From positions 1 to 57,041 of the forward strand of contig CAZWVF010000010.1 in assembly GCA_964637695.1 (NCBI GenBank): 57,041 nt of DNA, read 5' to 3'. Each line of letters begins with the position of its first letter. The first letter of the stretch is position 1. The notes below the pieces were generated by a model. It made no database searches. It had not been told where the DNA came from and was given only the letters and a program-made list of their open reading frames with translations. This stretch comes from JAGLTZ01 sp964637695. Lineage in GTDB: Bacteria; Blakebacterota; Blakebacteria; Blakebacterales; Blakebacteraceae. Shown piece after piece: positions 40,550-50,512 of this stretch. The translations under genes and the position numbers were made by a program.

Positions 40550-42178
40550 TTATTCCGGACGGGCTTCTTCAATCCCGCTCATCGCATACTCTGATAGAGC
40601 CGTAATGGTCAGGCTGGGGTTCACACCTGGATTTGCCGGCACTATCGAACCATCCACCACGTATAGACCTGGATAATTATGCACCTGGCAGTTTAGATCG
40701 ATCACCCCGTTTTCCGCACTGTCGCCAAACAGGCAGCCGCCCAGCAGGTGTGGGGTGGTGGGCATGTTGAAGAGATTTTCGCTTACCGTCCCGAGCGGGA
40801 TACTATTGGTCTTTCCGGCAAATTCCCGCGTTATCTTATGCCCGATGTCGATCCTGGCCGGTACGGTGTGTTTGGGATCGGGCTCGGATACGACTCCACG
40901 CCGGAAGAAAGTAAGCAGACTGCGTCCGTATCTCACCTTCATCCAGCTGTCCTCGGTCTGCATTGTCATGATTATGGTCATGCGACGAGCCCAGCCCGGC
41001 AGGATATGAGCCCGCACGGCATCGATCGGATGGCGCACCAACTCCCACGCGGTTTTGAGAATCCGGATCGGAATGCTCTCTCCGGTCGATACAAGAGGTG
41101 ATGAGATGATCCGCATGAATGAGGATCCTGCCGGGTAGCGTACCGGTTCGATCCGCGTTACATCATCGGCATCGAAGATGGATGTGATGGAGATGCCTTC
41201 GGAATAGTTCGGTTCCCTGTCGCGCGTTATGCAGCCCTGCAGAGCTTCTCCGTTTGTGCGGACGACAGCTCCCAGGCGTTGCGAGATACCGGGCAGCGAC
41301 TTCGTCTTATCGCGGCAGCGAAAGAGCAGGCGAAGGGTACCGAGTGTGCCGGCGGACACAACCACATTCCTCGCCCGGATCGACCTGGCGGGTCTGAAAG
41401 GCCAGGCGGTCGTCCGGCGGTAAACCACTTTATATTTTGCGCTATCGGGTTGATTGGCGGGGAGGGGACGGATATCTGTAACCTCCGACTCGGGGAGGAT
41501 TTCCGCGCCCAGCTTTTCGGCGAAATAGAGGTAGTTCTTTACGAGCGTGTTTTTGGAGTTATAACGGCAGCCGACCATGCAGCCGCCGCAGTGACTGCAC
41601 CCGGCTCGTGGAGGACCCTCTCCGTTGAAATATGGATCGGGAATCTCTTTCTCCTCCTCTCCCTCCTTACCGAAGAATACGCCTACCTCTGTTTTCCGAA
41701 AGGTGTCCGCGACCCCCATTTCCTCGGCGATCTCTTTCAGTATCAGATCACCGGGCCACAACTTTGGATTGGTTGTCACTCCCAGCATATGCCGGGCCGT
41801 CTCGTAGTGGGGCGTCAGGATCTCACGCCAGTCTGCAAGGCGTTTCCATGCCGGGTTTGCAAAGAGACGGTCATTCGGTACTTCCAGTACATTGGCGTAG
41901 CCGAGGCTTCCCCCTCCCACTCCACTTCCGTGCAGGTACATAAGGCCTTTCAGGACACTTATCTGCAGGATGCCGAAACATCTGAGAGGAGGGAGCCACA
42001 GGTACTTCCAGACGATCCAGTTGGTACGGGCGAAATCTGTATCCTCATAGCGTTTCCCGCGCTCCAGCACCAGTACGCTGTAGCCCTTCTCCTTCAGGCG
42101 CATGGCAGAAACGCTCCCCCCGAATCCCGATCCGATCACTACGAAGTCGTATATGTCTGTCTGTCGTCCGTTACTCAA
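40550..42178 (-). CDS. GMC-family FAD oxidoreductase with Cys-rich insert (cholesterol-oxidase-like)
   Basis: A 542-residue flavoenzyme. The Rossmann FAD motif VVIGSGFGGSVSAMRLKEKGY starts at residue ~13 and the GMC second motif VVVSAGTLGTLRLL lies near 277. The C-terminal substrate/FAD region has PHLLGGCLFG, YVVDGSIVPANPGVNPSLTI. Its nearest pattern is cholesterol oxidase-like GMC enzymes. Between ~190 and 206 it carries GCSHCGGCMVGCRYNSKN, with four closely spaced cysteines, which suggests an iron-sulfur cluster or a metal site not found in most GMC enzymes. No signal peptide. It follows the M16 peptidase by 22 bases on the same strand, so they may be co-transcribed. Confidence 0.85.
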   Translation of the reverse strand: MSNGRQTDIYDFVVIGSGFGGSVSAMRLKEKGYSVLVLERGKRYEDTDFARTNWIVWKYLWLPPLRCFGILQISVLKGLMYLHGSGVGGGSLGYANVLEVPNDRLFANPAWKRLADWREILTPHYETARHMLGVTTNPKLWPGDLILKEIAEEMGVADTFRKTEVGVFFGKEGEEEKEIPDPYFNGEGPPRAGCSHCGGCMVGCRYNSKNTLVKNYLYFAEKLGAEILPESEVTDIRPLPANQPDSAKYKVVYRRTTAWPFRPARSIRARNVVVSAGTLGTLRLLFRCRDKTKSLPGISQRLGAVVRTNGEALQGCITRDREPNYSEGISITSIFDADDVTRIEPVRYPAGSSFMRIISSPLVSTGESIPIRILKTAWELVRHPIDAVRAHILPGWARRMTIIMTMQTEDSWMKVRYGRSLLTFFRRGVVSEPDPKHTVPARIDIGHKITREFAGKTNSIPLGTVSENLFNMPTTPHLLGGCLFGDSAENGVIDLNCQVHNYPGLYVVDGSIVPANPGVNPSLTITALSEYAMSGIEEARPE

Positions 42179-42200
42179 GGGGCTTCGCTCCGTTTCAACT

Positions 42201-44963
42201 TCAACGCTCCACTATGTTTCCATCAGCGTCGATTATGAAAATCGGGCCGAATCCCTGTTCCCGTATGCCTTCTTCAATCACTGCCCTGTCACCAACAACG
42301 ACCCAGATCATGTTGTCGGGATGCAGGGCGGATTTCGCTGCATCGGTTATTCTTCTCAGATCGAGGGAATAGATCCTGTCGGTGTATGTTTCGAAATAAT
42401 CCTGCTCATAGCCGTATTCGACCATTTCGATAATCGAGCCGGCCACGGCGCTATTGGTTTCCCACATGCCTGGCAGGGTCAGGGTCATCATGGCCTTGGC
42501 ATTTACAAGTTCTTCAGCAGTGGCTGGATTATCATTCGCGATACCGCGCAGCTCTTTTTCGATCTCCACCATTGATTCGCGTGTCTTATCCGACTGGATT
42601 GGAGCATAAACGAGGAATGGTCTCTGACCGCGGGCATCCAGAATCAGGCTCATGGCGCCATATGACCAGTGCTTATCCTCCCGCAGATTCATATTGATTC
42701 TTGCAGTGAACACGCCTCCCAGGATTGTGTTCATGGTCTGAATGGCGATCTCGTCCGGGTTGGCCTTGGGAGGTACCACGTGACCGGCAAAGATAACCGA
42801 CTGTATGGCTCCGGGACGATCCATTATGTAGACAACCGATCCGTCACTCTGGTCGACAGGTGATACGTTCTTGGAGGGAATTCTGCCTCTCCTCCATCCT
42901 CTGAAGAGGTTCTCGATCTTCGGTTCAATCTCCGCGATCGTTGTTGCCCCAACCACCACGAGGGTTGCGTTATTCGGTTTGAACCAGGTCTCGTGGAACT
43001 CGATCAGATCGCTTCTTTCTATCTGTGATACCGATACTTCAGTTCCATTCCCTGAGAATGGATTGCTGTAGGCATGTCCATCACCATAGATCAACCTTGG
43101 AAATACCCTGAGAGCTATTCCTATTGGCTGAGCCATCTCCTGCTGGATGCTGGCCAGCTGCTGCTGCTTCAACCGCTGGAAATCGGCTTCCGGGAAAGCT
43201 GGATTAAGAATCACGTCGGCATAGATGTCGAGCGATGCATCAAGGTTTTCCTTTAGAGCCGACATGGAGACAGTGGACATATCGAGATCTGAACCGGCAC
43301 CCAGGGTCGCACCGAGTAATGCCAGTTCCTCACTTATCTGCAGTGATGTCCGGTTCCCGGTACCCTCGTCCAGCATCGACATGGCCAGGCTTGCCAGACC
43401 GGGAGTTCCCATCTGGTCGGCGGCGTAGCCTGCATCGAAGAGGAGACTGAAATTGACGACAGGGATCGATGAGCGCTCGGCTACAATCACCTGCAATCCG
43501 TTGGACAGGGTCGTCTGTTCGAAATCAACGAAGTTGACTGCTGGTGGTGCACCGGATTCAGGAATGGCGGTTCGATCTACATCAGTGCCGGAAGCCGCGT
43601 TGGTCGGAAAGGGCTGTACTTCAAGATTGTAGTCACCATCACTCAACCACCTCGCTGTTACCTTCTGAAGATCCTCTCGTGTTGCACCGGCGATTCTTTC
43701 CGCTGTCTTCTGATAGAAATCCGGGTTGCCTCCATATATTTCACTCATGGCCAGCACATCAGACTTGCCGCCGAAACCGCCGATACTCTCGATACCGCGG
43801 ATTAATGATGCGCGATACTGGGTTTTGACACGGCGCAGCTCATCATCGGTGGGACCTTCTGAAATGAACCTCTGAAGCTCTTCGTCGAGTGCGTGCTCCA
43901 CTTCCGACAGGGCAACACCCTGTCGAGCCGAAGCGATGAATACCATCTGGCCGCCAATCTCCGATAGGTTTGCAGAAGCTGAAGCATCGGTAGCGATCTG
44001 ATCATCGTATACCAGACGCTTGTAGAACCTGGAATTCTTGCCCGATGAAAGAACATCAGCGACCAGGTTGAGAAGAGTGCCATCGAGAGAGCCCCATTCA
44101 GGTATGTTCCAAACCCTGTAGATCCTGGCCTGGGGAACTCTGTCCTGCATTACCTGGCGCTTTGAGCCTGTGCGTTCGGCAATCCAGGTCTCGTGTTTGG
44201 CTAGAGGTGGTCCGGGTGGGATATTGCCGAAATACTGCTCAGCTTTTACCCGTGCCGTTGCCATGTCAATATCGCCGGCAATTGAGAGAACAGCATTGTC
44301 CGGGCCGTAGTAGGTTCTGAACCATTCATGAACATCTTCAAGTGAGGCAGCATTCAGATCGTCCATAGAACCGATAACAGACCATGAATAGGGATGTCCG
44401 GCCGGATAGGTATTCTCTGCAATCTCCGTCCATACGCGTCCGTAAGGCTGATTCTCGCTCTGTCGCTTTTCGTTCTGAACAACGCCTCGCTGCTCGTCCA
44501 GTTTCTCCTGGGTAATAGCATTGACCATGAAACCCATGCGGTCCGATTCCATCCAGAGTGCTGTGTCCAGGGCAGAAATCGGAACGTTTTCAAAGTAATT
44601 GGTCCTGTCCTCATTGGTTGTTCCATTCAGGTTCGTTGCCCCGATCGGCTCCAGAATTGAGAAGTAATCGAGATCTGCATGCTCGCTCCCGTTGAACATC
44701 AGGTGTTCGAACAGGTGAGCGAATCCTGTGCGTCCGGGCTTCTCGTTTTTCGAGCCTACGTGGTACCAGATATTAACGGCCACGATAGGTGCTTTATGAT
44801 CCTCATGGACTATCACGGTAAGACCGTTATCGAGGACGAATTTCTCGTATGGTATATCGATCTCGGAGGGATTCTGCTGAGCAAGCACCGGCTGAATGGC
44901 TGCAGGCAGAATGATGAAGACCGAAAAGACGGAAAGAAAATACGGGCGGATTCTCATGATCAT
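42201..44963 (-). CDS. Exported M16 zinc peptidase, two-domain (active plus inactive half)
   Basis: A 920-residue protein. A signal peptide (YFLSVFSVFIILPAAIQPVLA) is followed by the active half, with the inverted zinc motif HLFEH at ~83 and downstream Glu in TTNEDRTNYFE and VQNEKRQSENQ. The second half (~480-900) has the same fold but lacks the HxxEH motif, as normal for two-domain M16 proteins such as pitrilysin. The ATG at 44963 lies four bases after AGGAG; ATG 44957 (spacing ten) is equally possible. It likely degrades peptides in the periplasm. The GMC gene follows. Confidence 0.92.
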   Translation of the reverse strand: MIMRIRPYFLSVFSVFIILPAAIQPVLAQQNPSEIDIPYEKFVLDNGLTVIVHEDHKAPIVAVNIWYHVGSKNEKPGRTGFAHLFEHLMFNGSEHADLDYFSILEPIGATNLNGTTNEDRTNYFENVPISALDTALWMESDRMGFMVNAITQEKLDEQRGVVQNEKRQSENQPYGRVWTEIAENTYPAGHPYSWSVIGSMDDLNAASLEDVHEWFRTYYGPDNAVLSIAGDIDMATARVKAEQYFGNIPPGPPLAKHETWIAERTGSKRQVMQDRVPQARIYRVWNIPEWGSLDGTLLNLVADVLSSGKNSRFYKRLVYDDQIATDASASANLSEIGGQMVFIASARQGVALSEVEHALDEELQRFISEGPTDDELRRVKTQYRASLIRGIESIGGFGGKSDVLAMSEIYGGNPDFYQKTAERIAGATREDLQKVTARWLSDGDYNLEVQPFPTNAASGTDVDRTAIPESGAPPAVNFVDFEQTTLSNGLQVIVAERSSIPVVNFSLLFDAGYAADQMGTPGLASLAMSMLDEGTGNRTSLQISEELALLGATLGAGSDLDMSTVSMSALKENLDASLDIYADVILNPAFPEADFQRLKQQQLASIQQEMAQPIGIALRVFPRLIYGDGHAYSNPFSGNGTEVSVSQIERSDLIEFHETWFKPNNATLVVVGATTIAEIEPKIENLFRGWRRGRIPSKNVSPVDQSDGSVVYIMDRPGAIQSVIFAGHVVPPKANPDEIAIQTMNTILGGVFTARINMNLREDKHWSYGAMSLILDARGQRPFLVYAPIQSDKTRESMVEIEKELRGIANDNPATAEELVNAKAMMTLTLPGMWETNSAVAGSIIEMVEYGYEQDYFETYTDRIYSLDLRRITDAAKSALHPDNMIWVVVGDRAVIEEGIREQGFGPIFIIDADGNIVER

Positions 44964-45121
44964 GCATCTCCTGTGCAGGTTTATGAACGTCAGCTAGTAT
45001 AGTCGCCACACTCCTTCAACAGAAGTGCTCCTGTCATTCCGGGCAGCCACTCTTGACAGCGGAAGAGACTATCGCAAACTTCATATCCTTCCAGATGGAA
45101 ACCCGTGAGGAGGGATTTCTG

Positions 45122-46168
45122 ATGATTCGATCGTTCTCTAAGAAGATGATGATTGTGGTCCCGGTTATCGCATTCGCCCTGATTGTCGTGTCTCTCAACA
45201 GCACACCAGTCGAGGTGCTTGGATTCTCGTCATATGCAGCGATCGAGTCGGAGCGACCCATTACCCGGGAAGAACAATCCGTTTTAACCAGGATCCAGGT
45301 GTCGGAGCGAATCTGGATGCTCTCCGGCAGAGGCGGGAACATAGGAGTCATCATTACCGATGACGGCGTAGTGGTGATTGACACTCAGTTTGAAAATGCT
45401 GCCCCAGCGCTCGTCGAACAGATCAGCACCCTTACCGATCAGCCGATTCGCTACATAATCAATACGCACGTTCATGGCGATCATGTGGGCGGCAATGCCT
45501 ACATGCAGCAGTACGGTATGGTAATCGCTCATCAGAACACCTACGACAGAATGCTTTCCCGGTGGGAAGGTGAAGGTGCTCCCGGCAGAGGGGATGGGTT
45601 TCCTCAACTGACATTCAGAGATTCTTTTACCCTCAATATCGGTGGGATCGAGATACAGCTCTTCCACCTGGGTCGCGGACATACCGATACAGATGTGGTA
45701 GTCTGGGTCCCCGACGAAAATGTCGTCCACGTGGGAGACCTCTTCTTCAACAGGATGACACCTTATGTTGACAGGAACAACGGCTGCCACACCGGCATGT
45801 GGATTTCAGTTATCGATCAGATCATTCAGAGAATCAACTCCGATACCAGAGTCATCCCGGGACATGGGGATCTAAGTGATGTGGATGGATTCAGAACCAT
45901 GGCCCGCTATCTGCAGGCCGTGCGTCGAGTTGTCCAGACAGCCCATTCCGAAGGCAAAACGAAAGAAGAAATTCTCTCTCTAACGCTCGCTGATCTGGGA
46001 GAGCAGTTTGCCGACTGGAGCGGCGACAGGCTGAGCATGGCTCTCTCGGCAGCGTACGCTGAAATTGTAGGCGATGGCCCCACAATTCATTCACGCCTGC
46101 GCATGATTTCAACCTGGGCGGTGCCAGACGGGTTACTGACCGGGAATCTGATGGTCTGGTCCTGGTGA
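45122..46168 (+). CDS. Exported metallo-beta-lactamase-fold hydrolase
   Basis: A 348-residue protein with an N-terminal signal/anchor segment (MMIVVPVIAFALIVVSL) and a metallo-beta-lactamase fold. Zinc motifs: THVHGDHVGG (~134-143), HLGRGHTDTDVVVW (~196) and HVGDLFF (Asp), then PGHGD. It resembles class B or the broad glyoxalase II-like group; lactamase activity is not implied. The ATG at 45122 has GAGGAGG ahead; a TTG at 45053 would lengthen it by 23 residues. Divergent from the M16 gene; a flavoprotein gene follows after 19 bases. Confidence 0.87.
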   Translation: MIRSFSKKMMIVVPVIAFALIVVSLNSTPVEVLGFSSYAAIESERPITREEQSVLTRIQVSERIWMLSGRGGNIGVIITDDGVVVIDTQFENAAPALVEQISTLTDQPIRYIINTHVHGDHVGGNAYMQQYGMVIAHQNTYDRMLSRWEGEGAPGRGDGFPQLTFRDSFTLNIGGIEIQLFHLGRGHTDTDVVVWVPDENVVHVGDLFFNRMTPYVDRNNGCHTGMWISVIDQIIQRINSDTRVIPGHGDLSDVDGFRTMARYLQAVRRVVQTAHSEGKTKEEILSLTLADLGEQFADWSGDRLSMALSAAYAEIVGDGPTIHSRLRMISTWAVPDGLLTGNLMVWSW

Positions 46169-46187
46169 TCTATAAATAGGAGCAGTC

Positions 46188-47213
46188 ATGCTGTTTGAAA
46201 AAATCAGTGAGCAGGGTTCGGATTTTCTGGGGGTGAAGTACCCCCTGATCGCTGGTGCCATGACCTGGATCAGTGATGTACCCCTCATGCAGGCGGTCTC
46301 CGACAGTGGTGCCTTTCCCGTACTGGCGGGCGGCAATATGCCCGAGGATATGTTCGAAGCGGAAGTCGACCGGTGCATTGAAACTCTCGAGCAGCCCTTT
46401 GCGGTGAATCTGATAACGCTGGCCCCTTTCTATCGGGCTCACTATGAGATCGTCCAGTCGAAGGATGTTCCCTTTGTGGTTTTTGCCGGCGGTCTTCCCA
46501 GAAAAGCTGAGATCCAGGGAATGAAAAAGACCGGCAAGAGAACGATGTCCTTTTCTGCAGAGCGCAGTGTTGCCGAGCAGCAGATCAGGTTTGGGATCGA
46601 TGCCCTGATCCTGGAGGGTAACGAAGCGGGAGGGCACATAGGACACGTTTCACTGATCATCCTGCTGCAGCAGGTGCTCTTTCAGTTCGATCAGATCCCT
46701 ATATTTGTCGGAGGTGGTCTGGCGACGGGAAAAATCGTCGCTCACCTGCTGTTGATGGGAGCCGCCGGCTGCCAGTTCGGGACCCTCTTCGTGATGACAG
46801 AGGAGTGCTCTGCCCACCCCGATTTCAAGCAGGCATTTATCAAGGCGCGGGCCAGACAGGCAGTTTCGACGCCTCAGTATGACTCGAAGCTGCCGGTGGT
46901 CGCCGTCCGTGCAATCAAGAACAAGGGATTGGCTGAATTCGGCAAGCTGCAGCTCAGGCTGTTGAATGAGCTGGCTGAAGGAACTATTACAAGGGAAAGA
47001 GCGCAGTTCGAGGTTGAGAAATACTGGGTTGGTGCACTGCAGCGTGCAGTAGTTGAGGGAGATATCGATTACGGATCATTGATGGCCGGCCAGAGTGTCG
47101 GAATGATGCATGACATAAAACCCATGAAAACCGTTGTCGATGACCTGGTCGCTGATGCCGAGAGTGAGCTGAAACGCGTAGCGGACCGGTTATCCGCCTC
47201 ACTTGAGGATTAA
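46188..47213 (+). CDS. Nitronate monooxygenase / FabK-like FMN enzyme
   Basis: A 341-residue TIM-barrel flavoprotein. Motifs: YPLIAGAMTWISD at the N-terminus, the phosphate/FMN loops ALILEGNEAGGHIGH (~146-160) and PIFVGGGLATGKIV, and GAAGCQFGTLFVMTEEC. The pattern is shared by nitronate monooxygenases and by FabK enoyl-ACP reductases, so the reaction cannot be fixed; no fab genes lie nearby, which leans towards the oxidase. AGGAG precedes the ATG. The last 15 bases overlap the converging M28 gene. Confidence 0.8.
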   Translation: MLFEKISEQGSDFLGVKYPLIAGAMTWISDVPLMQAVSDSGAFPVLAGGNMPEDMFEAEVDRCIETLEQPFAVNLITLAPFYRAHYEIVQSKDVPFVVFAGGLPRKAEIQGMKKTGKRTMSFSAERSVAEQQIRFGIDALILEGNEAGGHIGHVSLIILLQQVLFQFDQIPIFVGGGLATGKIVAHLLLMGAAGCQFGTLFVMTEECSAHPDFKQAFIKARARQAVSTPQYDSKLPVVAVRAIKNKGLAEFGKLQLRLLNELAEGTITRERAQFEVEKYWVGALQRAVVEGDIDYGSLMAGQSVGMMHDIKPMKTVVDDLVADAESELKRVADRLSASLED

Positions 47214-48899
47214 TGCTGTAACTGTTGAGATTATCAGGAGCATGGCTGTTCCTGCTGCCACCGTTTGTCTCCCTTTATGTCCGGCGCTGACAAGGAGCGG
47301 CATCAGGGCGGCAGCGACCATTGCGGCCTGAGCTACAAGGTTGATACTCGTATTGAATCCGAAAGCGTCATAGAAGAGCGGCTCCATCGGTATCCATAAA
47401 CAGGCAACTACCAGCAGGGATAATAGAGGAACAGTTAATTCGGCGTGTCGTGAGCCCCCGACCTTCAGGCGGAGCCCGATTATCCCGAAAAGACCTGCGA
47501 ACAATGCTGGAACCATGGCCAGGTAACTCGCACCGGGCATCAGCAGGGCAGCAAGCAGACCGATCACCGCCCACCAGATCCAGATACCGCACCACATCTC
47601 CCATATGCCGGACAACTTGAATCGTCTGATCCAGGCATGCACAAGTACAACGATCCAGAGAATTACCAGCAGCCAGATGGCGATACTCAATACCACAGGG
47701 TGTTTGAGCCAGACGGCTGAATTTGTGCCGGTAACCTTCAGCAATTGATCGAACAGCAATCCGCATACCATCGCACCAACCAGCATCACCGGCCACAATA
47801 TCATCGATCCGATAATATGCCTGATGCATCCAAACCTGTGGCGGCTTATCTGGATAATAACTGCAAGGAGCAGCAGCAGGCTGAGTATTGCCAGGGGGAT
47901 GGTCCAGCCCTGGGGCCAGACGATTACCTTTGCACTGAAGAGGTCGAAGAATACAGCCTGACCGGCAGTGGGTTCCGTCAGATCAGAACTGGATAGGGCC
48001 CGAACAAGAGCCAGTGCGTTATCGCCCTGATGCTGCAGGCTGCTGAGACTGACATTTTCCAGGTTGTCCTGCGCAGTATGGTAATGGGAGGCACTGCCTA
48101 TAAACGCAAAGTTATATCCGGCGATGCCCTTTCTCTTGAATATCGTGAAATCAGAATCGTTGGGCATCGTTTTGTAGATTTCAACGAATACGGAACTTGT
48201 GAACGGTCGCTTGATTTTTCGGGCGAATATGCGTGCCAGCCACAGATTCTGTTCGCTTGTTTCATACATGAGACTGGGACCAGATGTGCCCCGGGCATCC
48301 AGGTTCACAAAGGCTTTGACGCTGTCGAACCACGGATGCTCTTCTACAAATGCCCTTGCTCCCAGTAGACCGATCTCCTCGGCATCTGTGAGGAGGAAAA
48401 TGATATCATTGAGGAATCTGGCATCCGATCTGAGTATCCGGGCGATCTCCAGAATAATTGCGACCGAAACACCGGAATCAGATGCACCCGGTCCCCATCT
48501 TACAGAATCGTAGTGGGTGAGAAGCAGTACACTATTGCCCGGTCCGGTTCCTTCCAGACGTGCCATGATATTGAATATGGGATATGTACTGTTTCGCCTC
48601 TCAACCGTGGCTTCCTGAATTGCTGTTTCATATCCCATGGATGCGAACTCATCAAGAATAAGGTCGCGGACATCAGTATTGTGTTCACTCCCGGAGGGTC
48701 GGGGTATCCCGTCGCCGACAAGTCCGGCCAGGACGGGCATCGCCCGTTCCGCACTGAAGAAGTCCGGAGGATGATCAGCCGGCATAGGTGATGTTGGCTG
48801 ATACCTGATCAAACTGAGCATGAAGATCGCAACAAGAAGGGCAGACGCGATCCTGATCCCGTCGAGATTGGAATCAGTACTTTTAATAGATCTGTTCAA
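47199..48899 (-). CDS. Membrane M28 peptidase with C-terminal multi-helix domain
   Basis: A 566-residue protein. An N-terminal anchor (~18-34) puts the M28 peptidase domain in the periplasm: LLTHYDSV, GASDSGVSVA, LTDAEEIGLLGA, VNLDARG and HYHTAQDNLENV hold the zinc ions. From ~337 to the end there are several membrane helices (IPLAILSLLLLLAVIIQI, VLSIAIWLLVILWIVVLV and others), an arrangement like ERMP1/vacuolar M28 proteins. Substrate is unknown. It overlaps the NMO/FabK-like gene by 15 bases at the 3' ends and shares a minus-strand region with the antiporter gene (21 bases upstream). Confidence 0.88.
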   Translation of the reverse strand: MNRSIKSTDSNLDGIRIASALLVAIFMLSLIRYQPTSPMPADHPPDFFSAERAMPVLAGLVGDGIPRPSGSEHNTDVRDLILDEFASMGYETAIQEATVERRNSTYPIFNIMARLEGTGPGNSVLLLTHYDSVRWGPGASDSGVSVAIILEIARILRSDARFLNDIIFLLTDAEEIGLLGARAFVEEHPWFDSVKAFVNLDARGTSGPSLMYETSEQNLWLARIFARKIKRPFTSSVFVEIYKTMPNDSDFTIFKRKGIAGYNFAFIGSASHYHTAQDNLENVSLSSLQHQGDNALALVRALSSSDLTEPTAGQAVFFDLFSAKVIVWPQGWTIPLAILSLLLLLAVIIQISRHRFGCIRHIIGSMILWPVMLVGAMVCGLLFDQLLKVTGTNSAVWLKHPVVLSIAIWLLVILWIVVLVHAWIRRFKLSGIWEMWCGIWIWWAVIGLLAALLMPGASYLAMVPALFAGLFGIIGLRLKVGGSRHAELTVPLLSLLVVACLWIPMEPLFYDAFGFNTSINLVAQAAMVAAALMPLLVSAGHKGRQTVAAGTAMLLIISTVTALILK

Positions 48900-48920
48900 T
48901 TTCCGGACTCCTCGTTGACG

Positions 48921-50339
48921 TCAGCCTTTCTTGCGTCCAAAACCGGTTACAACGGCCACGATCATCAGAGGGAAGAGAACGATTCCATAGAAGATGTAGG
49001 GTGCCTCCTGAACCCACGGTACCACAACCGCGAAACTGTATCGTTCCACAAGTTCCCGCTGGATGGCATTTGCTGCGATAATAGTGGCAGAGTAGGGAAG
49101 TATGTAGGGGAAGGAACAGGAGATGGTATCGAGCAGATTTGCACTCCTGTGAGGATGTATCTTGTGCCTCTTCCTCAACTCATTAACCAGTGGTCCAGTT
49201 GTTATCATTGCCACCGTGTTAACCGAAACGCAGATATTGGCGAACGATATCATGGCCACGATTGCAGCTTCGGCGCCCCTGATACTTCTGGCGATGTTCC
49301 TGTCGAGCCACATCATCAGTTTGTCCATGAATCCCGCTTCAGACATGATTCCAATGGAAGTGACCAGAAGCAGTGTGAGGATGGAAATAGGAAGCAGGGC
49401 TGTTGCACCGGTGACCGCACTTCCGGCGACTGATCCATCCGCGGTAACCGTGAAAACCGTGGAGAGAGGAAAGACTCCGAAGAGAGGTCCGACTATCAGT
49501 GCCGAAACGATTCCTGCTGTCAAAGCTGCCAGAAAATGTCGTCCACTGATGGCGACAATGAAGACGATTGCCGCAGGAATGAGCATGGGAAGGCCGGTTG
49601 GATCGGCTGTCTCCCGCATTAATCTGTCAGCCTCCGCCGGATCTATGGCAGAACCCCCTCCGCCGAAGACCAGGAAAAGGATTACCGATATGCCCGCAGC
49701 GATCAGAACGTACTTTAGCCGTGATCGGACGACCCCTCCGATGTCGGTTTCCTGAGTGGCTGCTGAGACGATCGTTGTATCTGAGATCGGTGCCAGGTTG
49801 TCGCCGAATGCCGCTCCGCTGAATATAGCCCCCAGTAGAGCGGCTGGGTTTGAACCGAGAACGATTCCTGCCGGATACATCACTGCCGTAAAACCGACAA
49901 CCGTTCCCATGCCCGTTCCGACCGAAACCGCAAAGAGAGCCGACGAGATGAATACCGCTACCGTGAAAGTCGAACCGCTCAGATGCAGCTTCATTCCTAC
50001 CCACACGATTGCTTCCACAAGGCCCGATTCGGCCAGGATCCCCGAAAATGCACCCGCCCACAACCATGCAACCACCGCAACTGTGGCGATGCGATTTGCC
50101 ATGAGGGAGAAGATTCTTTCACTGTAATCGGCAAGATCCCTGGAGAAGAACATACCTGCGGAAATACCCGCCATGGCCGCGATGATCATTCCTTCCTCTG
50201 CCGGAGCTCCAGAGATGACAAGTGCAATAGTTGCGACAATGAAAATTGCCAGAGGTATTACACTCATTGCAGGCCCGCCGCGGAACTGCATCCCTCCGGC
50301 CGCATTCAGGGCATTCACTTTTCCATCAGAATCTGTCAT
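48921..50339 (-). CDS. NhaC-family Na+/H+ antiporter
   Basis: A 472-residue membrane protein with about eleven helices. Family signatures include VGTGMGTVVGFTAVMYPAG, NPAALLGAIFSGAAFGDNLAPISDTTIVSAATQETDIGG (intact Asp residues) and the repeat of similar helices in the second half. NhaC-type carriers swap Na+ for protons, sometimes with other substrates. Neighbouring M28 peptidase (21 bases downstream) may share a transcript. The 173-base spacer to the divergent M28 gene holds no clear promoter. Confidence 0.9.
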   Translation of the reverse strand: MTDSDGKVNALNAAGGMQFRGGPAMSVIPLAIFIVATIALVISGAPAEEGMIIAAMAGISAGMFFSRDLADYSERIFSLMANRIATVAVVAWLWAGAFSGILAESGLVEAIVWVGMKLHLSGSTFTVAVFISSALFAVSVGTGMGTVVGFTAVMYPAGIVLGSNPAALLGAIFSGAAFGDNLAPISDTTIVSAATQETDIGGVVRSRLKYVLIAAGISVILFLVFGGGGSAIDPAEADRLMRETADPTGLPMLIPAAIVFIVAISGRHFLAALTAGIVSALIVGPLFGVFPLSTVFTVTADGSVAGSAVTGATALLPISILTLLLVTSIGIMSEAGFMDKLMMWLDRNIARSIRGAEAAIVAMISFANICVSVNTVAMITTGPLVNELRKRHKIHPHRSANLLDTISCSFPYILPYSATIIAANAIQRELVERYSFAVVVPWVQEAPYIFYGIVLFPLMIVAVVTGFGRKKG

Positions 50340-50512
50340 GAGGATTCAATAATTCCTTTTTCATTTCTGTGCTTCTTTCAGCTACTCTGAAGCAAAGATG
50401 TCCTGGCATCCATGGGACATCATTTAACTTAATGGCGACGCTTGAGAATAGTTTCGATGGGATTTCGACTCAAGGCGGCTTACGCCATATAACTATCGAT
50501 CGGGAGAAAAAC

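Noticed and set aside
45053..45121. TTG start and TTGACA promoter for the metallo-beta-lactamase-fold gene
   Set aside because: The TTG lacks a ribosome-binding site while ATG 45122 has GAGGAGG; the TTGACA at 45052 has no convincing -10 partner.
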